Below are positions 1 through 7,456 of a DNA stretch of 64,000 nt, piece after piece. The DNA is taken from contig NZ_JAQTLY010000002.1 in the NCBI RefSeq assembly GCF_028714655.1, positions 62,001 to 126,000 of the forward strand, read 5' to 3'. Each line of letters begins with the position of its first letter. Position 1 is the stretch's first letter. The notes beneath the pieces were generated by a model. That model saw only the letters and a program-made list of their open reading frames with translations. It ran no database searches and had not been told where the DNA came from. Origin of the DNA: Sulfurimonas sp. Its GTDB lineage: Bacteria; Campylobacterota; Campylobacteria; Campylobacterales; Sulfurimonadaceae. The position numbers and the translations under genes are program-made.

Positions 1-2
1 CT

Positions 3-809
3 GTAGGAATTGCAGCGAAAAATCTCTCAGAATCTTTTTTATTTCAACTTGATAGCTCGGATGTAAGCGATGAAGCGTATCCTCTGGCTATAAAAGTTAT
101 AAAAGATATAGAAAATATTTATGCCTACTCGGATGAGAAAAATTTTGCAGAAGTTATGCGTGTACTTGGTACTTTTAAAAATCCTCCCGCCATCGAATAC
201 TTAGAAGAGTCATCTCAGGTAATCCCTGATTTGATGATTTATTTTAACGATGATGAATCCATAGAAGTAAAACTCAACGATGCTTACTATCCGACGATAA
301 ATATAGACACAAACTACGGCGTCGAGCATGAGTATGTATCTCAAAAAATCAAAGAGGCAAAAGGTTTAGTCGATGCTCTTGATATGAGAAAAGCTACGCT
401 CTATAAAGTAGGGTTGATGATAGTCGAGTATCAGTATGAGTTTTTTACGGGCGGAGCGATTATGCCCCTTACGCTTAAGACTTTAGCCGATGAGTTTGGA
501 CACAACCCATCAACCATATCAAGAGCCATAGCGAACAAATATATAGCCTGCAACAGAGGCATATACGCCATGAAAGACTTTTTTACCACCGCCATAGACG
601 AAGATGTCTCAAACGCCGCCATAAAAGAGTTTGTCGTAAATCTGGTAAAAAATGAAAATAGAAAAAAACCGCTAAGCGATATGAAACTCTTAGAGCTTAT
701 CCAAGATAAATTTAAGGTAGAGATGGTAAGACGCACCATCGCAAAGTATAGAAAACAGCTCAATATAGCAGGATCTAGCGAGAGGAAAAAGCTTTATCAG
801 TTGCATTAA
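3..809 (+). CDS. rpoN: RNA polymerase sigma-54 factor RpoN (5' end outside window)
   Basis: Sigma-54 directs RNA polymerase to -24/-12 promoters and needs an enhancer-binding ATPase; in Campylobacterota it mainly serves flagellar and some metabolic genes. The frame is open from base 3, so about 268 C-terminal residues are visible and the N-terminal activator-interaction region is missing. The visible part covers the end of the core-binding region, the helix-turn-helix region (LADEFGHNPSTISRAIANKY) and the RpoN box, seen here as VRRTIAKYRKQ near the C-terminus. The first internal ATG is at 156 but the reading continues upstream with RpoN-like sequence, so that ATG is not the start. A hairpin element follows directly after the stop. 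Confidence 0.95.
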   Translation, partial: VGIAAKNLSESFLFQLDSSDVSDEAYPLAIKVIKDIENIYAYSDEKNFAEVMRVLGTFKNPPAIEYLEESSQVIPDLMIYFNDDESIEVKLNDAYYPTINIDTNYGVEHEYVSQKIKEAKGLVDALDMRKATLYKVGLMIVEYQYEFFTGGAIMPLTLKTLADEFGHNPSTISRAIANKYIACNRGIYAMKDFFTTAIDEDVSNAAIKEFVVNLVKNENRKKPLSDMKLLELIQDKFKVEMVRRTIAKYRKQLNIAGSSERKKLYQLH

Positions 810-810
810 A

Positions 811-906
811 AACAGACTTCTGCAAAATTAAAAAACATGTTCACTAAGGCTTCGCTTTGCTGCAGAATCGTTCACTTAGTTTTTTAATTTTGCAGAAGTT
901 TAACAG
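811..906. repeat. Intergenic inverted-repeat element after rpoN
   Basis: A perfect 21-bp inverted repeat (816-836 against 879-899, starting ACTTCTGCAAAATT) encloses about 42 bp, with a second inner pair ACTAAG/CTTAGT at 843-848 and 875-880. It could end rpoN transcription, although there is no clean T-run. Its outer ends (AACAGACTTCT ... AGAAGTTTAACAG) match the ends of elements at 28439 and 39909, so it is probably a member of the same dispersed family. It ends just before the ribosome binding site of the next gene. Confidence 0.75.
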
Positions 907-918
907 AGGAGGTATTTT

Positions 919-1449
919 ATGTTGCGTTTTATAAAGATATTTGTTGTTGTGGTTGGCTTTTTATCACCGCTGGTGGCTAAAGATACAAATACAAAGTTGG
1001 GATGCGTAGGAATTGATAAGTTAAACAGTTCCATAACACCTGTTAATTTGGCTGTTGGAGTTATGGAGTGCATAAAAAGTGATAAATATAGAGAAGGCGT
1101 GGAGATGTATATGCTTTTTGGTGCTTACGGGCAGTTTGATACCAAAAGAGTTGTTGACAGATCCGCACATCAAGCCATACCTGCACTAAAAATGTATATT
1201 TCAAATGAAGTAACCGAGGCAAAAAGAGAAAAATGGCTACAAGCAGTAGATACTGTTTTAGATGAGAAAAATATAGGTAAACTATGCACTAAAATCAAAC
1301 AAATCGGTATGCCTTCTTACTATCCGGAGTATATGATAGCACATGGACTTCAAGCCTTTAATGATGGAGGCAAAAGCGGAGTTCATAGTGATTTTTCTGC
1401 AAAAGAGACTTGGGAAGAGGTGCTTAAAGGATATGTGCGTTGCAAATAA
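919..1449 (+). CDS. Small exported protein of unknown function
   Basis: This 176-residue protein starts with a typical signal peptide (MLRFIKIFVVVVGFLSPLVA, then KD), so it is probably periplasmic. A strong AGAGGAGG ribosome binding site lies about 9 bases before the ATG. The mature part has four cysteines, in GCVGI, MECIK, KLCTK and at the last-but-one position (RCK), which could form two disulfides. It is predicted mostly helical and has no motif I recognise. It follows an inverted-repeat element and precedes a decayed restriction/methylase fragment, so the context gives no function. Confidence 0.75.
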   Translation: MLRFIKIFVVVVGFLSPLVAKDTNTKLGCVGIDKLNSSITPVNLAVGVMECIKSDKYREGVEMYMLFGAYGQFDTKRVVDRSAHQAIPALKMYISNEVTEAKREKWLQAVDTVLDEKNIGKLCTKIKQIGMPSYYPEYMIAHGLQAFNDGGKSGVHSDFSAKETWEEVLKGYVRCK

Positions 1450-1477
1450 AAACTAAAACCCAAAGAGGCTATAAAAG

Positions 1478-1847
1478 ATGCAAAAACTTCATAACTACAT
1501 AACAAAGATATCAAATGAGTTTCTTACTGGTTCAGCGACAGAGCATACTTACAAGAGGACATCTTAAAGATTTAGTCGAAGCGATTGACGCAAATGTTAT
1601 CGCTATAAACGAGCCAAAAAGGGTAAAGGCGGGTGCGCCTGATTATCTCATTGCCACAAAGGCGGATAATATTGAGATAGGTCATATAGAAGCAAAAGAC
1701 ATAGGCAAAGACCTAAACCACAAAGATTACAACGAGCAGTTTACACGCTATAAAAACGCTCTTGAAAATCTAATAATTACCGACTATATGGAGTTTCAAT
1801 TTTACAAAAACGCACAGCTCTATACAGCGATAAAAATAGCTAAATAA
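1478..1847 (+). pseudogene. Frameshifted N-terminal fragment of a type IIG-like restriction/methylase protein
   Basis: An ATG at 1478 opens a 29-codon frame (MQKLHNYITKISNEFLTGSA, then TEHTY) that ends at 1565-1567. The matching continuation (RGHLKDLVEAIDANVIAINE) is in the next frame. One extra base within 1551-1555 explains the break: removing it joins TEHTY to RGHLKD. The second piece contains PDYLIA, GHIEAKD and HKDYNEQFTRYKNALENLII, typical of the N-terminal nuclease region of large single-chain N6-adenine methylase/restriction proteins, where IEAKD resembles the E-x-K part of a PD-(D/E)XK site. The sequence stops at IAK, so the methylase part is gone. A remnant; no active product is expected. 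Confidence 0.75.
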
Positions 1848-1854
1848 ATCAGAT

Positions 1855-2403
1855 ATGATTATCTATAACGATGGAGAGTTGGAGTTAAATATTTCAGTAG
1901 AAAATGAAACGATTTGGCTAACTCAAAAGCAGATAGCAGAGCTTTTTGAAGTTACAGTTTTAAAGTCTCAAATGGGGGAGATGAAAGCACTTATTGAAGA
2001 TGATAGTATCAAGCCAAGTAAAGGAATCTTTTTTGATGGGCAGATTTATGATGCGTATGCTTTTGTCAATGACCTGCTTAAAAGTGCCAAAAATGAAGTG
2101 GTGCTGATAGATAACTATATAGATGACACGGTTTTTACACTTTTTAGTAAATATACAAACCTAAAAATAAAGATTTATATACAAATTATTTCAAAACAGG
2201 TAAATTTGGATTATCAAAAATATAGTTCCCAATATAAAAATATAGAACTTAAAGAGTTCAAAAAAGCCCATGATAGATTTTTGATAATCGACAACGCTGA
2301 AATTTATCATATAGGGGCGAGTCTCAAAGACTTGGGCAAAAAGTGGTTTGCTTTTTCAAAGTTTGAGATGGAAGCTTTAGAGATTTTAGGGAGGTTGAAA
2401 TAA
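1855..2403 (+). CDS. RhuM/ORF6N-type protein with internal deletion (ends only)
   Basis: Residues 1-33 (IIYNDGELELNISVENETIW, then LTQKQIAELFEVT) match the start of RhuM/ORF6N DNA-binding proteins common on mobile DNA. From about residue 38 the sequence jumps to what I recall as the C-terminal part of the same family, a phospholipase D-like segment with VLIDNYIDDTVFTLF, KKAHDRFLIID and YHIGASLKDLGKKWFAFSK. Full-length relatives are about 300 residues or more; this one has 182, and the helix-turn-helix and linker are missing. The frame stays open, so a product could be made, but it is probably a deletion remnant. A short vestige (ATG at 2403, 11 codons) follows. Confidence 0.65.
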   Translation: MIIYNDGELELNISVENETIWLTQKQIAELFEVTVLKSQMGEMKALIEDDSIKPSKGIFFDGQIYDAYAFVNDLLKSAKNEVVLIDNYIDDTVFTLFSKYTNLKIKIYIQIISKQVNLDYQKYSSQYKNIELKEFKKAHDRFLIIDNAEIYHIGASLKDLGKKWFAFSKFEMEALEILGRLK

Positions 2404-2441
2404 TGGGTAAAAAGATAGATGAGGTTTTTGAGGTTTAACAG

Positions 2442-3206
2442 ATGGATGATAAAAATATCAAAAAACTACTAGATACAGAAGTTGAAAAACGCAACTGTGA
2501 GGGCGAGGTTTGTGAGGAGCGTTTAGACCCGATAATGGTCGCACACAAGTATAAAGACCCGACTATCTCGCTTATATGCGCGCTTTTTGCATATGGAAAT
2601 GTAAAACAGATAGTGAAATTTTTAAACTCGCTTGATTTTTCGCTTCTTGCTAAAAGTGATGAGGAGATAGCGGAAGGACTTAAAAATCACTATTACAGAT
2701 TTCAAAAAAGCGAGGATGTGGTCGCTCTTTTTATCTCTTTAAAACGCCTAAACGAAAAAACGACGCTTGAAGAGGTTTTTAAAAGAGGCTATCTTAAAAA
2801 CAGAAGTGCCATTGAGGGTATAAACTCTCTTATAAAAACTTTGCAGGAGATTTATCCTTATTCAACCATGGGATACAACTTTTTAATCTCTCAAGTAACC
2901 ACAAAAACAAAGGGAGCAGGGGCGCTTAAGAGGTGGATGATGTACTTGCGCTGGATGGTTAGATGTGACAATATAGATATGGGTTTATGGAGCGGCGTTG
3001 ACAAGAGCGACCTTATAATTCCGCTTGATACTCACACTTTTAATGTCTCTAAAAAATTGGGGCTTTTAAGCAGAAAAAGTTATGACTTGGAAGCGGCGAT
3101 AGAGTTGACGGCTAAGCTTAAAGAGTTTGACGAAAGAGACCCTCTAAAGTATGATTTTGCGCTTTATCGTATCGGGCAAGAGAGGCTGCTTGCTGCCGAG
3201 CCGTAA
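2442..3206 (+). CDS. TIGR02757 (DUF2400) family protein
   Basis: This 254-residue soluble protein fits the TIGR02757 family of unknown function, known mainly from Bacteroidetes and Campylobacterota. Recognisable stretches are LDPIMVAHKYKDPTISLICA, FAYGNVKQIVKFL, KRWMMYLRWMVR and the segment GLWSGVDKSDLIIPLDTHTF. The DTHTF and W-R-D pattern resembles helix-hairpin-helix DNA glycosylases, so a nucleic-acid role is possible but unproven. The gene ends immediately before the 3' end of the convergent dgkA. It marks the return to ordinary chromosomal genes after the decayed accessory pieces. Confidence 0.8.
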   Translation: MDDKNIKKLLDTEVEKRNCEGEVCEERLDPIMVAHKYKDPTISLICALFAYGNVKQIVKFLNSLDFSLLAKSDEEIAEGLKNHYYRFQKSEDVVALFISLKRLNEKTTLEEVFKRGYLKNRSAIEGINSLIKTLQEIYPYSTMGYNFLISQVTTKTKGAGALKRWMMYLRWMVRCDNIDMGLWSGVDKSDLIIPLDTHTFNVSKKLGLLSRKSYDLEAAIELTAKLKEFDERDPLKYDFALYRIGQERLLAAEP

Positions 3207-3575
3207 TTAGTAATTAGTAAAGATATTTAGTAAGATTAAGCCCCAAGTTATCACAAATACAAAAATACTCAAAAAAACTACAGTGCTGCCGACATCTTTG
3301 GCACGACCTGCCATGTGATGATGTTCAAGAGTAACCAAGTCTACTACTCTCTCTATCGCGCTGTTAATAGCCTCTGCTATTAGCATACCCGTAAGTGACA
3401 TAAACATCAAAATTTTATAAACCAAAGTCGTGTCTATAAATATGATCACAGGCAGTAAAATAAGGGTTAAAATAAGTTCAATTTTAAAAGATGTTTCTGT
3501 CTGAATCAAATCTTTTAACCCGTTCAATGCATAACTCGTGTTTTTGAAAAAATTATATTTCGGTTGATTTCTCAA
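3207..3575 (-). CDS. dgkA: Diacylglycerol kinase DgkA
   Basis: This integral membrane enzyme phosphorylates diacylglycerol to phosphatidic acid with ATP, recycling lipid left after head-group transfer reactions. The 122 residues match the usual family length, with three membrane segments and the conserved active-site stretch LIAEAINSAIERVVDLV around residues 65-81. The protein starts MRNQPKYNFFKN on the minus strand. The next gene upstream on the same strand is an LtaS/MdoB-type phosphotransferase, the kind of enzyme that releases diacylglycerol, so the two probably act in one lipid cycle. About 180 bp of hairpin-rich DNA separates them. Confidence 0.93.
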   Translation of the reverse strand: MRNQPKYNFFKNTSYALNGLKDLIQTETSFKIELILTLILLPVIIFIDTTLVYKILMFMSLTGMLIAEAINSAIERVVDLVTLEHHHMAGRAKDVGSTVVFLSIFVFVITWGLILLNIFTNY

Positions 3576-3610
3576 TTGGTTGTTTCCTTTTTTTATTTAC
3601 TTATGTTACG

Positions 3611-3748
3611 CACAAATAGGAGCAATACCCAAAAGTGAGGGCACGCGAGCCCCTATTTGTGACAGGGACACTTCTGTCCCTTGCAACCCCCTAAAGCTAC
3701 CCGCAAATGCGGGAGAGTAAGAGGTTTTTACGCACTTTCAGTGCGTAA
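3611..3748. repeat. Cluster of four intergenic hairpins
   Basis: Between the phosphotransferase gene and dgkA lie four consecutive perfect hairpins: CACAAATAGG/CCTATTTGTG (3611-3620, 3652-3661) with an inner GGGC/GCCC, GGGACA/TGTCCC (3665-3680), CCCGC-AAAT-GCGGG (3700-3713) and TTACGCAC/GTGCGTAA (3728-3748). The third is preceded by CTAAAGCT, as is the hairpin in the 83-bp repeats at 45922-46336 and in the element at 19673-19722, but its stem sequence is different. No terminator-like T-run was seen. Confidence 0.7.
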
Positions 3749-3754
3749 GGTCAA

Positions 3755-5677
3755 TTATTTATACAGTTTTTTTTCATATAAATGGTCTAATGTTATAATA
3801 AAAGCCAGCGCATCTTTTTCTAGTTCCTTATCATCTTCGGCAGGAGTTAAATGGTTGTCTTTATCCAAATATGTAGCCGGATTTTTGTAAATAAATGTAG
3901 CCGGCTTTTTATTTGGGCTGATAACCGTAACTTTGTCATCCACTCTCAGGGCATACGATGTATGAAACTGCATAAGCGAAATGTTCTGTTTTTTATCGCT
4001 AAATATAGAGTGTCCCATGATAGGATATGTCAAATCCAGTCCTACTAAATCAAGAGCCGTAGCAAGCACATCCGGCTGAGTTGCAATTTTATCATAAATC
4101 AGAGGTTTAATATCTGCTCCGAGTATAAGTGCAGGTATATGAAACATATCTACGGGAACTAAATCATTGCCGTAAACTCTTACATTGTGGTCTGCAACTA
4201 TAACAAAAACGGTATCTTTGTAGTAAGGCTCTTTTTTTGCAAGTTCAACAAGTTTGCCGATAGCATGGTCTGCATATTTAACGGCATTTTTAACATTGTT
4301 GGCAGGCACATCTTTTAGTAGTTCAATTTTTTCGTACGGATACTCAAACGGGGAGTGGTTTGACTGCGAAAACATAACCGTGGCAAATTTCTGTCCGTTT
4401 TTATGCATCTTTTTAAACTCTTCGTTTGCCCGCTCAACCAGATCTCCATCGCAAACTCCCCACGGAGCTACAAATGTCGGATTTTCAAAGCAAGGCTGAT
4501 CTATGATTTCATCAAATCCGTTGCCAAGATACCAACTTCGCATATTGTCAAACCTGCTTTCTCCGCCATACATAAAAGTTGTATGATAATTAAATGGCTT
4601 TAGTGCCGATGCAATTGTAAAGAAGTCGCTTTGAGATTTGTTTCTTTTTAATACTCCCTCACCGGGAACTGCATAGTTTCCTGCGGAGACTCCGGCAAGT
4701 CCTCGAATGCTTCTTGTACCGTTTGAGTATAAATCTTTAAATAAAATACCCTCTTGGCTTAATTTATTTAAATTTGGCGTTATTCCTTTTTCTCCGCCGA
4801 CGGACTCAACAAACTGGTAACCTAAACTCTCTTGTACAAAAATAACAAGATTTTTTGGTTTGTCTGTTTTAAAATGACTCTCTTCAACTCTTGTAAGTGG
4901 GAGCGCATCATCTATATTTTGAATATTTAATCTTTTTTTAACTCGTTCAAGCGCTTCTTTGGTATCCATTTTTCCATATTGCGCTATCATCTTTTGGCTG
5001 CCGTTTCTTGTGTTGTCATATACGGCAAAAGCGATATTATAAATAGAGTTTTTTGTTATCTCATTTACCATCCTGTTTGTTGTATACATCGCATCGGATG
5101 TGTTGGCAGGTCTATGTCCGAAAGAGGAACGCACACCGATAAAGAGCAGTAAAAAAAGCGGTATAAACAGCAACAACCGTTTTTTATAACTTGTTTCAAA
5201 TATTTCGATAACACTATCTTTAACATATTTTAAGTAGAGATAGATAAAAGCGCCTATCATAGAAAAAGCAACAAAAAGTTCCAGTTTGTAATCGGCAAAT
5301 ATCATAGAAAAAACTTCTCTCGGGTAGACGAGATACTCTACAAAAAGGTAGTTTGGTCGTACATCATACTGTGCAACAAACGGAAAAGTTGCATTTTCTA
5401 TGTAAATTATTATTGATAAAATTACTAAAAAGTAGTATTTTAGAAATTTATTTATAAAATATTTAAACTTAGACGGACTTAGAGTTAGAAGAATTAGAGG
5501 TATAAGTAAAAGAATAGATGCCGTTATGGTATCCATTCTCAGCCCATAAATAAAAGTGAGCCAATAATCTACGCCGCTGTCTTTGAAGTTATTAAAATAT
5601 AGCGCAAAGAGCAGTAGTCTGCCGATAAAAAATAGAGACACCATAAACAGATAATATTTAAGCAGGTACTTGAGCAT
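3755..5677 (-). CDS. LtaS/MdoB-type membrane phosphotransferase (sulfatase fold)
   Basis: The protein has about five N-terminal membrane helices (roughly residues 1-185) and a periplasmic sulfatase-fold domain. It belongs to the lipoteichoic acid synthase/phosphoglycerol or phosphoethanolamine transferase superfamily, which moves lipid head groups onto glycans or lipid A. Family marks are NLVIFVQESLGYQFVE (metal-binding Glu), YSNGTRSIRG (nucleophile Thr), TTFMYGGESRFDNMRSWYLG and VIVADHNVRVYGN (metal-binding Asp-His). I place the start at the ATG at 5677 (MLKYLLKYYLF, 640 residues), which has GTGAGG upstream; an ATG at 5725 would add 16 residues that look unlike a membrane start. The true substrate cannot be read from sequence. 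dgkA next door fits diacylglycerol recycling. Confidence 0.85.
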   Translation of the reverse strand: MLKYLLKYYLFMVSLFFIGRLLLFALYFNNFKDSGVDYWLTFIYGLRMDTITASILLLIPLILLTLSPSKFKYFINKFLKYYFLVILSIIIYIENATFPFVAQYDVRPNYLFVEYLVYPREVFSMIFADYKLELFVAFSMIGAFIYLYLKYVKDSVIEIFETSYKKRLLLFIPLFLLLFIGVRSSFGHRPANTSDAMYTTNRMVNEITKNSIYNIAFAVYDNTRNGSQKMIAQYGKMDTKEALERVKKRLNIQNIDDALPLTRVEESHFKTDKPKNLVIFVQESLGYQFVESVGGEKGITPNLNKLSQEGILFKDLYSNGTRSIRGLAGVSAGNYAVPGEGVLKRNKSQSDFFTIASALKPFNYHTTFMYGGESRFDNMRSWYLGNGFDEIIDQPCFENPTFVAPWGVCDGDLVERANEEFKKMHKNGQKFATVMFSQSNHSPFEYPYEKIELLKDVPANNVKNAVKYADHAIGKLVELAKKEPYYKDTVFVIVADHNVRVYGNDLVPVDMFHIPALILGADIKPLIYDKIATQPDVLATALDLVGLDLTYPIMGHSIFSDKKQNISLMQFHTSYALRVDDKVTVISPNKKPATFIYKNPATYLDKDNHLTPAEDDKELEKDALAFIITLDHLYEKKLYK

Positions 5678-5808
5678 ATGGATTTTTGCCTCACCGATGT
5701 ATTTTAGATTTGAATTTAATATCAATGAAACTATATAATAAAATTAAAAATCTATAGTAACAACAATATAAGTTGGTTATAATTACTAAAAAAAGCGAGG
5801 AATGTTTA

Positions 5809-6234
5809 ATGGAATGCGAATTTCCGACAATTAATTCTAACAAGCAAGAGATACGAGAAATTTTTAATATTACTAAAACCATAGCTATTTTAGGTCTTTC
5901 ACCCGATGAGAGCAAAGCAAGTCACAGAGTGGCAAAATATCTTCAAGAACAAGGTTTTAAGATAGTTCCGATTTATCCGAAAGAGGAGACGATTCTTGGG
6001 GAAAAGGTATACCGCTCTCTTTTAGAAATCCCTTTTGAAATCGATATGGTAGATATATTTAGAAAGTCTGATGCACTTCATATGGTTGCGGATGCTTGTA
6101 TACAAAGAGGCGATGTAAAAGTTTTTTGGGCGCAAAAAGAGATAGTAAATAATGAAGCAGCGCAAAAAGCAAAAGATGCAGGTATGACGGTAGTTCAAAA
6201 TATGTGTACGATGGTAGAACATCGTGCTTTATAA
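5809..6234 (+). CDS. CoA-binding protein, YccU family
   Basis: This 141-residue protein has a single CoA-binding (Rossmann-like) domain of the YccU type. The segment KTIAILGLSPDESKASHRVA near the N-terminus is the nucleotide-binding loop, followed by GFKIVPIYPKEETILGEKVY and IDMVDIFRKSDALHMVADAC. FWAQKEIVNNEAAQKAKDAG and the final NMCTMVEHR also fit the family. I chose the ATG at 5809 because GAGGA lies 8 bases before it. The gene is just before ilvA on the same strand, with a 12-base gap, so they are probably co-transcribed. The physiological role of the family is unsettled. Confidence 0.88.
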   Translation: MECEFPTINSNKQEIREIFNITKTIAILGLSPDESKASHRVAKYLQEQGFKIVPIYPKEETILGEKVYRSLLEIPFEIDMVDIFRKSDALHMVADACIQRGDVKVFWAQKEIVNNEAAQKAKDAGMTVVQNMCTMVEHRAL

Positions 6235-6246
6235 AAAGGGTTTTTA

Positions 6247-7449
6247 TTGTTAGATATAGATAAAATTTACGAAGCAAGAGAGAGAATAAAAGGCATCGTA
6301 GTAGATACGCCGCTCTCTTATGCGCCGTACTTAAGTCATCTAAGCGGGTGTGAAGCCTACTTAAAAAAAGAGAATCTTCAAGTTACGGGTGCTTTTAAGA
6401 TTAGAGGGGCATATAATAAAATCGCAACTCTAAGCGATGCGCAAAAAGTGTGCGGAGTTATAGCTGCAAGTGCAGGGAATCACGCTCAGGGGGTCGCACT
6501 CTCTGCTTCAAAATTCGGTATAAAAGCCGTGATAGTTATGCCGGAGTCTACACCTCTTACAAAAGTAAACGGGGTAAAGCATTACGGTGCAGAGGTAATC
6601 CTTGCTGGAACAAACTACGATGAAGCATATGCTTATGCTCTGAAATACGGCAAAGAAAACTCTTTGACTTTCGTTCATCCGTTTGAAGACGATGAGGTTA
6701 TGGCGGGTCAGGGAACTTTGGCACTTGATATACTGGATAGCTGTAAAGATTTAGATGCCGTAATAATTCCCGTCGGAGGAGGCGGACTTATCTCCGGTAT
6801 GGCGTGTGCCTTTAAAAGTATAAATCCAAATATAGAAGTAATTGGCGTAAGTGCAAAAGGTGCGCCTGCGCTTAAAAACTCGTTTGATCTAAAAACACCC
6901 GTAGATAGTTTAAGTGTTAGAACTATTGCGGACGGAATTGCAGTTCGCGATACTTCCCCGATAACATTAAACTATATGCTTGGCAGCGTCGACAGATTTA
7001 TAAGCGTGGACGATGAAGAGATTGCAAGTGCGATTTTATTTCTGCTGGAGAAGCAAAAACTTGTCGTAGAGGGTGCCGGAGCTGTTGGAGTTGCCGCACT
7101 TTTACACAATAAACTTGAGCATTTAAAAGGTAAAAAAGCAGCAGTCGTTCTTAGCGGCGGAAATATGGATGTAACGCTTTTATCCGTAATCATAGAGAAG
7201 GGTCTGTTAAAATCCGGCAGAAAGATGAAACTTACGGTAACACTAATCGACAAACCCGGTTCATTGATGCGTTTTACAGAGATACTTCAGCAGCTAAATG
7301 CAAATATAGTTCATATTGCTTATGACAGAACCTCTATTTCGCTTGATTACGGCGATGCAAATGTAACGGTGCATGTAGAGACGAAAGGCGAAGAGCATCA
7401 AAAAGCAATCTATAAAACGCTAAAAGAAGAAAATTATATAAGAGATTAG
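6247..7449 (+). CDS. ilvA: Threonine ammonia-lyase (threonine deaminase)
   Basis: This PLP enzyme converts threonine to 2-oxobutanoate and ammonia, the first step to isoleucine. The 400-residue chain has the Schiff-base lysine in TGAFKIRGAYNKI (about residue 50), the phosphate-binding loop PVGGGGLISGMA (about 180) and one C-terminal ACT domain (KLTVTLIDKPGSLMRFTEIL, from about 325). It is the short type with a single ACT domain, unlike the longer E. coli IlvA. The likely start is TTG at 6247. ilvB and ilvH, which act next on 2-oxobutanoate, lie 2.2 kb downstream on the same strand. Confidence 0.93.
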   Translation: MLDIDKIYEARERIKGIVVDTPLSYAPYLSHLSGCEAYLKKENLQVTGAFKIRGAYNKIATLSDAQKVCGVIAASAGNHAQGVALSASKFGIKAVIVMPESTPLTKVNGVKHYGAEVILAGTNYDEAYAYALKYGKENSLTFVHPFEDDEVMAGQGTLALDILDSCKDLDAVIIPVGGGGLISGMACAFKSINPNIEVIGVSAKGAPALKNSFDLKTPVDSLSVRTIADGIAVRDTSPITLNYMLGSVDRFISVDDEEIASAILFLLEKQKLVVEGAGAVGVAALLHNKLEHLKGKKAAVVLSGGNMDVTLLSVIIEKGLLKSGRKMKLTVTLIDKPGSLMRFTEILQQLNANIVHIAYDRTSISLDYGDANVTVHVETKGEEHQKAIYKTLKEENYIRD

Positions 7450-7456
7450 ATAAATT

